From the IMG/VR virus record IMGVR_UViG_3300025128_000396, positions 1 to 21,777 of that record: DNA of 21,777 nt. The stretch is one strand, 5' to 3'. Below the pieces are notes generated by a model that was given only the letters and a program-made list of their open reading frames with translations, was not told the origin of the DNA and did not search any database. Shown in pieces: positions 8,889 through 15,115 of the stretch; position 1 is the stretch's first letter, and each line of letters begins with the position of its first letter. The position numbers and the translations under genes are program-made. The DNA is from a virus.

Positions 8889-11359
8889 TGGTCAAACGTA
8901 CTCAGCGTTGCATAGACGGCGAGGATGTTCATCGGCAGCGGCTGGTCCTGCCGGATGGTGAGCTGCCCGTCGCTGTCGTAATTTCCGTTCAGCTCAATTT
9001 CTTTGTCGCCGGTGTAGAGTGCGATCGGTGCATCCATTGCAGCAGCGCTTGATCGAAACGGCACGATGTCCAAATTGTTTGCATCACGCCCGACCTTCAA
9101 GCCCACGCTTTTGAGCAGGCGAACCGTAAGCTCGTTAATGCGTTTGATTTTGCCCTGGCTCGTACCCATCGCACTGCCAGCGTCAACGCGCAGCGTCCGC
9201 AGTGTCGAGTTGTAGGACAGACCAGCGTGCGCCTTCGTCACGTACCGCTCCAGCGTGACCGCGCCGCTCGATACCGTTTTGTCCGGGTGAACCGAACCGT
9301 CGCCCAATATGCTGACGGTCTGGCCTTCGAGGTGACTTAAGCCCGACAGAGACAACGCCGCTTGCGTAACTGTTGCGCCTGAGCTGTGCGCCGCTGCGGG
9401 ACCAACGACGCCGCGAACGCAGCCCGTCAGATCGTTCGTGCTTTTGCCGCTGTAGGTTATGACCTCGGTGCCAATCTTGATTGCACCAGAACTCGGAAAC
9501 GAAGAGGCGTCTGCGAGCGTGATAGTTGTTTGATCTGCCGCCTCGGCACCAGCCAGCGTGCTGGTCGCGCCTGTGAAGGTCAGCGAGCTATCAACAAAGA
9601 TTGCGTCGGCCACATCAGTGCCGAAGTCAAAGTCCCTGATGAACTCGATATACCTTTTAGTTGCGCTATTAACGGTGCGCTTAACCACAAAATAAAGCTG
9701 ATCCTCGTTTAGGTCGCCAGGGATCGATGCAATGCTCTCGACCACTGCGTTGCCGGTGGAAAAGCTGCCGCCGATAATCTGACGCGACCAGCCGATAACT
9801 TGCTCCTCGCGCTTGTAGGTCATGCAGGCAAGCTGCCCGTCGCCGCGCACGGTCCACAAAATGCTATCGGGTTCTTGCTGGTACGCCAGCTCGTCTAAAC
9901 CGTTTTCAGTAATGTGTTCGCTGATCAGCGTAACGTCAGGCGCAACGTATCCATCAACATCGAAGTTAAACTGCAGCTCAAGCATTTTACGCTTGGCACG
10001 TTGCACGAACAGAATAGCGTTACCCGCCTGTACCGGCATGATGTCCGCTGATCCGTGGCTCGTCTGTTGCTTGATCTGTATGTTCGTTGGGGTGATCGCC
10101 TCGTCCGCGCCACTAGCACGCACAACGAACTCGCCGCCCGATGTACCGAGTATCAAATTGCGCGTCGATGCAAGGAACCTGATGACGTTTACCTGATTAG
10201 AGCCGATCGTATAGACCATCGCGTCGTCGGCCTCGGTTCCGCTCTCAAAGTTCTCAAAGTCGCCGGACTGCGAAAAGAATAACGTCTGCGGCTGACTGTC
10301 TGTGCCAGCGAACACAAGGCGCTGCTCGTAGAATGCTACCGCGCGCGGAAATCCTGTCGCGAGACTGAAAGCGCCCAGCGACCACTTGGTTGTCGCAACC
10401 AGTTTGCCCTGCAGCGTGTGGCCGCTGTCTGCGCCCTCTGCCGCCAAGTCAGCGCCCGGTGCTAGTGTGATAACGCTGTCGGTCACATCGACGATTAAAT
10501 GTCCGGCAGTCGTATTGTTTGAGGTTGATCCGCTAATGATGATTGTCTGACCGCTCTTAAAGCCTTGGTCGATAAAAGCTGCAGCGGTGTCTTCGATGCG
10601 ATCGTTATGCTCTAGCCCGGTCGCGTCTGGGTCTCCCTCGTGAAATGAAATTGTAGCCGCTGCGTAGTTTGGCAAAATCTCTGACCGCCCGTCCTCCAGC
10701 TCCTGCGCTGTACCGTCTGCAACTGTTGCGGAAACGCGCGACGTGATCTTGACAAATCCGTCCTCGATCTTGACGAGGCGACCGACATCGTTGGCGGTCC
10801 ACAGATCCGCGCTTGCGGTTAGACGGATGGTGCCGTCGCGGCTGTCCGCCGTCAGCGTAGTGGTCGTTATGTTCTGGTCAAGGAAAGGTCCGCGCGCAGT
10901 CGTTACCTCGGTGATTGTCCAAGCGGTGTGACTGGTGCGAGTGATCTTGTAGATTGGGTGGTTGGGGCTGACGATGTACATGACGTCTGCCGCTTGGGCA
11001 AACTTTAGTCCTGCCAGATCAGACGCGGTATAAACTGTCGTGACCTCGACCGCTGAGCCGCCAGATTCCACCTGACCGCCGTCCTTGTAGATGCGGAAGT
11101 AGGTTGGTCCGAACTCAAGAATGTATGCTTGCTCAACATTAAACTCGAACGGCACTAGTCGAACTGCGTTGGCACTGCTTTTCACTTCACTGATAAAGCG
11201 GGTGCCAGGGCGACGGTTCACACCGCCATGCGGTTGGACGATAAAATTCTCAACGGTCTCGGCACCGTTCTCATATTTGGCAATGTCTGTGCGCCCGAAC
11301 AAGCGTGGCGTGATCTCGCCAGCGGTAAAGTTCGCGAACGCTTTTGATACTTTCGGCAC
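8885..11359 (-). CDS. Tail tubular protein B (T7 gp12-like nozzle protein)
   Basis: At 824 aa it is close to T7 gp12 (794 aa). The start KVSKAFANFTAGEITPRLFG and the following GGVNRRPGTRFISEVK are hallmark motifs of podovirus tail tube B / stabilisation proteins. The central RLVFAGTDSQPQTLFFSQSG and SGGEFVVRASGA blocks belong to the beta-propeller part. The protein forms the distal nozzle of the short tail and binds the fibres. The start is GTG 11359, immediately after the TAG of tail tubular protein A (no gap). The end overlaps the GNAT gene by 4 nt. Complete. Confidence 0.93.
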   Translation of the reverse strand: MPKVSKAFANFTAGEITPRLFGRTDIAKYENGAETVENFIVQPHGGVNRRPGTRFISEVKSSANAVRLVPFEFNVEQAYILEFGPTYFRIYKDGGQVESGGSAVEVTTVYTASDLAGLKFAQAADVMYIVSPNHPIYKITRTSHTAWTITEVTTARGPFLDQNITTTTLTADSRDGTIRLTASADLWTANDVGRLVKIEDGFVKITSRVSATVADGTAQELEDGRSEILPNYAAATISFHEGDPDATGLEHNDRIEDTAAAFIDQGFKSGQTIIISGSTSNNTTAGHLIVDVTDSVITLAPGADLAAEGADSGHTLQGKLVATTKWSLGAFSLATGFPRAVAFYEQRLVFAGTDSQPQTLFFSQSGDFENFESGTEADDAMVYTIGSNQVNVIRFLASTRNLILGTSGGEFVVRASGADEAITPTNIQIKQQTSHGSADIMPVQAGNAILFVQRAKRKMLELQFNFDVDGYVAPDVTLISEHITENGLDELAYQQEPDSILWTVRGDGQLACMTYKREEQVIGWSRQIIGGSFSTGNAVVESIASIPGDLNEDQLYFVVKRTVNSATKRYIEFIRDFDFGTDVADAIFVDSSLTFTGATSTLAGAEAADQTTITLADASSFPSSGAIKIGTEVITYSGKSTNDLTGCVRGVVGPAAAHSSGATVTQAALSLSGLSHLEGQTVSILGDGSVHPDKTVSSGAVTLERYVTKAHAGLSYNSTLRTLRVDAGSAMGTSQGKIKRINELTVRLLKSVGLKVGRDANNLDIVPFRSSAAAMDAPIALYTGDKEIELNGNYDSDGQLTIRQDQPLPMNILAVYATLSTFDQ

Positions 11360-11950
11360 CTAGAACCTCGACGCGATAAACATATCGCTTTCGACATAGG
11401 TCGCGCGATCGACGTTAATGACGTTGTCGGGTGTGCCTTCCGTCGCATCAACAAAGCGCGCTTCAGATAACTTGCCCTCATACATTGCCATCAGGCTCTG
11501 CGAGAGTGCTGCGCTGTTGACGAGCGCGTAGCTGATGTCAGCGGCAAGGCGCGATGCAATCGTCTCAATCAAGAGCTGGTCGTACTCGTTTGCGTCGGTG
11601 ACGCGCGCGACGTAGATCATCTTGAATGGCGTTGCGTTCGACATGACCTTGCGACCTTCAATCCTGTAGATCGTGTCGATGTCTTGCGGACGCAGCACGC
11701 GCAGGCAATAGGGATCGGTCGGCAGCGTGTGCTGATACTCGAACTCAAATGCCGGGGTCTCACTGTCGGCGGCGAGGCTGGTGCGTGTGACCAGGCAGTT
11801 CCACGGGTGCGCGCGGAATGTTGCATCGCGCACAAACTCAAACCGCTGGTTGCACACGCGCGCGGCGCGGCTGTCCTCGGTGAGCGAAATAATGTTAGAC
11901 GCGCCGATCATGTTTAGCGCGCTGTTACAAATGTCTACGTCAGATGCCAT
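11360..11950 (-). CDS. Tail tubular protein A (T7 gp11-like adaptor)
   Basis: 196 aa, the same length as I recall for T7 gp11. The N-terminal pattern DICNSALNMIGASNIISLTE, then RVCNQRFEFVRDATFRAHPW, is diagnostic of the podovirus head-tail adaptor / tail tubular A family. The protein forms the 12-fold ring under the portal. ATG 11950 is preceded by AAGGA with six bases between. It is the first gene after the terminator that follows the putative decoration protein gene, so its level depends on readthrough. The gene abuts the next one (TAG then GTG). Confidence 0.92.
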   Translation of the reverse strand: MASDVDICNSALNMIGASNIISLTEDSRAARVCNQRFEFVRDATFRAHPWNCLVTRTSLAADSETPAFEFEYQHTLPTDPYCLRVLRPQDIDTIYRIEGRKVMSNATPFKMIYVARVTDANEYDQLLIETIASRLAADISYALVNSAALSQSLMAMYEGKLSEARFVDATEGTPDNVINVDRATYVESDMFIASRF

Positions 11951-11959
11951 TGGTGTTCC

Positions 11960-11988
11960 TTAAAGAGAGAGGGGGGCCGAAGCCCCCC
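11960..11988 (-). terminator. Intrinsic terminator after the capsid/decoration genes
   Basis: On the minus strand a 7-bp G/C stem (GGGGGGC / GCCCCCC) with TTCG loop (plus-strand 11971-11977 with 11982-11988) is followed by TCTCTCTTTAA. It sits six bases after the stop of the 159-aa gene. In T7 the main late terminator also follows the capsid gene, which lets capsid be made in excess over tail proteins; the placement here suggests the same use. Confidence 0.87.
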
Positions 11989-11994
11989 AATCAA

Positions 11995-12474
11995 TTAGCT
12001 GACCACATAGTGGATGATGAAGGAGAGATCCCCTTCAGTTCCACCAGCGGCTTGCATCGTCACAGAAATGTAGTAGTAGCCACCGGGGTCGACAGACGCA
12101 CCAGCAAGCTCCCACATTTTCTTCCCAACAGTGTTGATGTTGGATGCCTCATGTCGAACGTCGGCGAGAGCGCCAGCGTCGGCAACTGCTGAAGCGAAGA
12201 GATCTTCGTCAACAACAACGCCAGCGGTGGTGTAAATGCCCACGTTGACTGTGGCTGAACCGCCGAGCGTGTCTGAACCGATAAAGATATGCGGAACAGT
12301 CGCGTTTGACGGGATAGGTGCCAGATGGATGATGTCGTTATCATCCGAGTCACCTGCTGCAACTACGATCGTTGCCTGAGCTACACGCATCGCGCCATGT
12401 AGATTGGCAGCATCGTTGAGTGCCTGCGGGTCGGCTTCAAAATTAGTGACCAGCGTAGAAGTAGCTGTACCCAT
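11995..12474 (-). CDS. Putative head decoration / capsid-stabilising protein (159 aa)
   Basis: ATG 12474 has a good Shine-Dalgarno (GGGAGG, eight bases away) and lies directly after the major capsid gene. The sequence is beta-rich, Ala/Val/Thr/Gly-rich and without charged helices (for example GGSATVNVGIYTTAGVVVDE and VDPGGYYYISVTMQAAGGTE), as expected of a small beta-sandwich that binds the capsid surface. No catalytic motif is visible. It shares the transcript segment between capsid and terminator, so it should be made at near-capsid levels. The function is inferred from position, composition and size; a minor head or head-fibre protein is the alternative. Confidence 0.65.
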   Translation of the reverse strand: MGTATSTLVTNFEADPQALNDAANLHGAMRVAQATIVVAAGDSDDNDIIHLAPIPSNATVPHIFIGSDTLGGSATVNVGIYTTAGVVVDEDLFASAVADAGALADVRHEASNINTVGKKMWELAGASVDPGGYYYISVTMQAAGGTEGDLSFIIHYVVS

Positions 12475-12487
12475 TTTTCAATCCTCC

Positions 12488-13069
12488 CTATTCGTTACAG
12501 GCGATTTCAACGACCTTGTCTTCTTCCATCCGGGTCGATCCGAAGGTCGCGCAGTAGAAAACCTGCGTGGAATAAGACTTGTCGCTGCGCTCATCGATCC
12601 GAGCCATCACGTCCTTGCCGACCGCCAACTTGCAGCCGTCCTGCGCCCACGCATAACAAAGGCGCGAGGTGCCATCGTCGGATAGACGATTAGAAGTGAT
12701 GAACTTGAAACCAACAAACGTGTCTACGTCACCCTGGACCAACGCCTTGACGGTGTTGAAATCCGAAGAAGTGACAGAGGTCGTGTTGAGCAGGTCTTCG
12801 ATCTGCTCAGGGCTAACCACGATGTATCGCGGAATGGACGGATCCACCGACTGTGCGTCTAGCAATTTTTTAGCCGAAACCAATTTGGCAACGGTTAGCC
12901 CGGCGGAACCGTGTGCGATTTTCTGACCAGACGGGAACGCGGTTGAAGTCGTTCCTTCCTTGCCAGTTTTTGCGGTTCCACCTAAAGCACTGATGATCGT
13001 GTCGTCCATCGCTCGGCCCATTGCCGCAGCAGCCGCACGGGCATAGCTGGACGTCGGGTCGATCAACAT
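12488..13069 (-). other. Capsid exon 3 (C-terminal 193 residues)
   Basis: This exon is likely to be called alone as a 194-aa ORF starting at 13072, because the intron end supplies an ATG (last three intron bases) directly before the exon ATG. It carries the bulk of the HK97-type capsid fold, including MGRAMDDTIISALGG near its start and a VFYCATFGSTRMEEDKVVEI end. Read alone it would be a truncated capsid. Confidence 0.88.
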
Positions 13070-13857
13070 CATTATGTTCGCCTCAATTCGCTAAACTGAG
13101 ACCGCTTTCGCTGCTGCACGTCGCCGCGCAGATCAGACCATATCATCACCCAGATGGGTGTCTGGCGCTTCGGCTGGGCTTCCAGCCTACTCCCTTGCGG
13201 GATGGTCGTTGCACCTTCCCCAAATTGGGGCTTGGATCAGGATTGTCTCTTACGAGGTTTCCCCTGAGTTCACCAGATTTTCGAAATGGATTGCTCCATC
13301 AAGCCGCATATTTTTACGGACCTTGTCACTATCATCAATCAGGTCAGCCCACTCATAAGTGGTGAGCGCGACCATGCGCCGAGAGTGAGGTGTCTCGACT
13401 AGTGGTGTGTCGCCGTGGCGCGATGTGCGCGCGATGGCGGCGCTTTCTCCGATTTGGTCGAAAACGATTTCTTCAATCTAGTTCGTTAAACTAGACCGGC
13501 TGCACGAAGCAGCTCCCCTGCCTTTCGGACAGGGACGAGACTATATCATCACCCTAGAAACTAGGGGCTAGGCGCTTCGGACCACTTGGCCCTACTCCCC
13601 GAAGGGATAGTCGTTGAAGGTTCCGCTTGCGCGGCTTCCCTGCTGATTGCCATATCCTTGCGGACTTAGGGTTCCCAGCAATTCACCTAGTTTGCACGCG
13701 CCCATTACTGGGCGGTGGCTCTTTATTCAAAAGCCTTTTCGCCGGTGACACTTTCCGTGTCCACGGCCCCTCGCAACAGACTACCCATCTGCTGCGAAAG
13801 CATACTGACATTCGATGAAAACTGGTTCACGAATGCAGTAGTGATCTGAGTAGACAT
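12488..13857 (-). CDS. Major capsid protein, split into three exons by two group I introns: join(13857..13731, 13464..13316, 13069..12488)
   Basis: No single reading frame covers this gene. Exon 1 (127 nt) starts MSTQITTAFVNQFSSNV, a typical start of this podovirus capsid family, and reaches E-K-A plus one base. Exon 2 (149 nt) continues F-F-D-Q-I-G and carries RHGDTPLVETPHSRR and YEWADLIDDSDKVR. Exon 3 (193 aa) starts MLIDPTSSYARAAAAAMGRA. Joined, they give 285 aa without a stop, and both junctions (KAF/FDQIG and DKVR/MLIDP) read as expected for the family. Intron 1 is phase 1, intron 2 phase 0. The start at 13857 rather than 13863 is chosen because TAGGAG (13870-13865) is seven bases from 13857 but only one base from 13863. 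Capsid protein can be made only after two self-splicing events. Splicing is predicted, not demonstrated. Confidence 0.92.
13070..13315 (-). ncRNA. Group I intron 2 in the capsid gene (246 nt, subgroup IA-like)
   Basis: P1: exon CCGU with intron GCGG, U.G at the splice site. P10: exon 3 AUGU with AUAU just before the guide. P2: GAUGGA-GCAA-UCCAUU. P3: UCUGGUG (13277-13271) with CGCCAGA (13167-13161). P4: UCAGG (13267-13263) with CCUGA (13241-13237). P5: CUC-GUAA-GAG. P6a: CCCCA-AUU-UGGGG. P7: GACCAU (13207-13202) with AUGGUC (13141-13136). P7.1: CCC-GCAA-GGG. P7.2: GGCUGG-AAGC-CCAGCC. P8: CACCC-AUCU-GGGUG. P9: CUGCGC...GUGCAG, then CUCAGUUU-AGC-GAAUUGAG. It ends GAACATAATG with terminal G 13070; I recall the same end in the T4 td intron. 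No internal ORF codes for a recognisable protein. P3 and P7 differ from intron 1 by paired changes, which supports both structures. Confidence 0.94.
13316..13464 (-). other. Capsid exon 2 (149 nt, between the two introns)
   Basis: This short coding segment has no start codon of its own and is easily missed by gene callers. It codes for the conserved capsid stretch beginning FDQIGESAAIARTS and ending at WADLIDDSDKVR. Its first bases (TTT) can pair with AAA upstream of the guide sequence in intron 1 (P10). Its last bases CCGT pair with GCGG of intron 2 (P1). Confidence 0.9.
13465..13730 (-). ncRNA. Group I intron 1 in the capsid gene (266 nt, subgroup IA-like)
   Basis: Read 5'-3' on the minus strand. 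P1: exon GGCUU with intron GAGCC, ending in U.G. P2: CGCCCA-GUAA-UGGGCG. P3: CUAGGUG (13690-13684) with CGCCUAG (13574-13568). P4: UGCUG (13680-13676) with CAGCA (13645-13641). P5 carries a GCAA loop (UCC-GCAA-GGA). P6a: CCGC-GCAA-GCGG. P7: GACUAU (13612-13607) with AUAGUC (13544-13539). P7.1: CCC-UUCG-GGG. P7.2: GGGCC-AAGU-GGUCC. P8: CCCUAG-UUU-CUAGGG. P9 region: three hairpins, the last CUAGUUU-AAC-GAACUAG. The terminal G is 13465. The core closely resembles the T4 td intron as I remember it (CAACGACUAUCC, GAGUAG, GAUAUAGUCU). No ORF for a homing endonuclease lies inside. Insertions P7.1/P7.2 point to subgroup IA. Confidence 0.93.
13731..13857 (-). other. Capsid exon 1
   Basis: It codes for the first 42 residues plus one base of codon 43. 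Its last five bases GGCTT pair with GAGCC in intron 1 to form P1, with the last exon U opposite G. If not spliced, translation would add F and E and stop at TAA 13725-13723 in the P1 loop of the intron. Confidence 0.88.
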
Positions 13858-13864
13858 ACTCATG

Positions 13865-13870
13865 CTCCTA
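13865..13870 (-). promoter_or_regulatory. Ribosome-binding site that decides the capsid start
   Basis: TAGGAG (minus strand) is seven bases from ATG 13857 and one base from ATG 13863, so the second ATG (MSTQIT...) is the start. Confidence 0.75.
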
Positions 13871-13894
13871 CAGTTGTGGTTGAATGTGTGCGTT

Positions 13895-13936
13895 GGTTCT
13901 CGGTCTTGCGACCGACCTACTGTCGCTTAGGGCGAC
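13895..13936 (-). promoter_or_regulatory. Two small hairpins in the leader before the capsid gene
   Basis: On the plus strand CGGTC-TTGC-GACCG (13901-13914, extended by GGT/ACC) and GTCGC-TTAGG-GCGAC (13922-13936). The second spans the stop codon of the 58-aa gene. No T-run follows either, so they are not classical terminators. They could be mRNA-processing or stabilising structures ahead of the most highly expressed gene. Confidence 0.4.
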
Positions 13937-14103
13937 TGGTCCGCCTTACTCACAGGCTTGCGCCGCGGAGCCTTTCGCTTATCCGCGGGTTTCACGAACT
14001 CGAAGTATCTCTCCGCGAGATCGACGGGATCGTTTATCGTGCGCGCGCTGCCGAACTGTACGGCGAGACGCAAACATTCTAGGCGCAGCTCATCACTCTC
14101 CAT
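13927..14103 (-). CDS. Small helical conserved phage protein (58 aa)
   Basis: The start is set at ATG 14103, which lies 11 nt inside the scaffold gene end; the frame extends further upstream but only through shadow sequence of the scaffold. The protein begins MESDELRLECLRLAVQFGSA, then NDPVDLAERYFEFV, and ends with a basic tail (KRKAPRRKPVSKADQSP). Similar small proteins with an ELRLECLRLA start and a Y-x-F-V end sit between scaffold and capsid in related podoviruses, as far as I recall. The function is unknown. A morphogenesis accessory or nucleic-acid-binding role would fit the basic tail. Confidence 0.7.
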   Translation of the reverse strand: MESDELRLECLRLAVQFGSARTINDPVDLAERYFEFVKPADKRKAPRRKPVSKADQSP

Positions 14104-14899
14104 AGAGCTGCTCTCTGAGCTGCAGCACCTCGGCAACCACACGATCGTGGTCCGGGTGATGCTTTTCCCAGTACGGGCTATTCTTTGCAGTCAGGTCGCT
14201 GACGCGAGCCTGCAGATCGCTATCGCTGATGCTCGGTCGGCTATCGCGGCCGGCTAGGCCGTCCTCGCTTACCTGCTCACCGACATAATCGGATAGCTTG
14301 AGCATAAACTTGACCAGCTCCGGGTTGTCGCCCAACAAGCTGCCATCGGCAAGCTGGATCTCGGTCAGGTCCGGTGCGTCAAATTCCTTGAGCAGCTCGT
14401 TAGCGCGCTGCATCGACACATCGAACTTGTCGCCCAGTTCTTGCCGCAATTCCGTCTCGGTCTCGACCCGGCGCGCTTCCATTTGCTCGTCGGACATTGA
14501 ACCCGCTTGCTCGCCGAACTCGGCGTAGGCTTTCGCCAGGTTCTCAGCTTGGCGACCGGACAGACCAGACTTGTGCGCCGCATCGCGGAACCAGTCAGCC
14601 ATCTCGCCGGTCATGTCGCCCAGCTCATACTCTTTTGATTCGGTGGGCCTGCCGAGCTTGTTGTAAACAAGATCCCAATCTTCATCGGTCGCCCAGTTGC
14701 CAGGTATCGCGAGCTTCTCAGCTCCGACCATCTTCTGTGCGTTGATGTAAGATTTTGCCATCGCTTCAACGCTGTTGATGTGCTGCAGCGATGGATCGGT
14801 TGTTAGCTCTGGGGGCAGTGCTGACCGCCAGTCCTCGTTACCAGACGGTGCCTCCCCGGCCTCTGCCGGAGCTTCCGCTACCTGAGTTTCGTCGGACAT
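14093..14899 (-). CDS. Capsid assembly scaffolding protein
   Basis: 268 aa, acidic and highly helical, directly between the portal block and the capsid gene. It begins with an acidic disordered segment (MSDETQVAEAPAEAGEAPSG), then DWRSALPPELTTDPSLQHIN and VEAMAKSYINAQKMVGAEKL. This pattern is typical of podovirus scaffold proteins, including the 'P-P-E-L ... L-x-x-x-x-S-V-E-x-L-A-K-S-Y-x-x-x-Q-x-x-x-G' stretch. A Gln/Glu-rich coiled region follows. The ATG has AAGGG upstream that overlaps the end of the Bbp19-like gene. The scaffold templates the procapsid and leaves before packaging. Confidence 0.9.
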   Translation of the reverse strand: MSDETQVAEAPAEAGEAPSGNEDWRSALPPELTTDPSLQHINSVEAMAKSYINAQKMVGAEKLAIPGNWATDEDWDLVYNKLGRPTESKEYELGDMTGEMADWFRDAAHKSGLSGRQAENLAKAYAEFGEQAGSMSDEQMEARRVETETELRQELGDKFDVSMQRANELLKEFDAPDLTEIQLADGSLLGDNPELVKFMLKLSDYVGEQVSEDGLAGRDSRPSISDSDLQARVSDLTAKNSPYWEKHHPDHDRVVAEVLQLREQLYGE

Positions 14900-14905
14900 A
14901 TCTGT

Positions 14906-15115
14906 TTACCCTTTCGGTGGTTTTTGATCCTTGGTTTGTGCATGCAGGAACAGCACGACATCGCGCTGCCCCTCTCTAAACGCCGTCTCGTCTGAGTTCG
15001 GCGTGAAGCTCGATTTCCAGAGTCCGAACCTAGCGCTCAAGTCCTCAAGCATTTTCTGACCGTCCTCGCTATTCAAGACCGATCGATAGACTGCCTTCTG
15101 ATCTTTTGGCGTCAC
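14906..15115 (-). CDS. Bbp19-like small head-region protein (69 aa)
   Basis: The ATG overlaps the portal stop codon as ATGA. The sequence MTPKDQKAVYRSVLNSEDGQ, then FGLWKSSFTP, then ETAFREGQRDVVLFLHA matches the family named after Bordetella phage BPP-1 Bbp19 (pattern: Y-x-x-V/F-x-S-x-D-G ... F ... A-x-R-E-G-x-R-D-V-V). Members lie between portal and scaffold. Their role is not established; they are taken as minor head or assembly proteins. Complete and co-translated with the portal. Confidence 0.82.
   Translation of the reverse strand: MTPKDQKAVYRSVLNSEDGQKMLEDLSARFGLWKSSFTPNSDETAFREGQRDVVLFLHAQTKDQKPPKG

Noticed and set aside
13021-13365. Plus-strand ORFs across the introns (114 aa and 66 aa here, 63 aa at 13627-13818) as homing endonucleases
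   Set aside because: They are antisense to the introns, show no LAGLIDADG, GIY-YIG or HNH motifs, and are by-products of structured RNA sequence.
13070-13730. Inteins or group II introns instead of group I
   Set aside because: The inserts contain stop codons in the capsid frame, so they cannot be inteins. They lack group II domain V and GUGYG-type ends but show P3-P8 and a terminal G.
12488-13863. Capsid gene as a frameshifted or decayed pseudogene
   Set aside because: The two inserts have complete group I intron cores with covarying helices, and removing them at structure-defined sites restores a perfect 285-aa capsid frame. Random decay would not do this.
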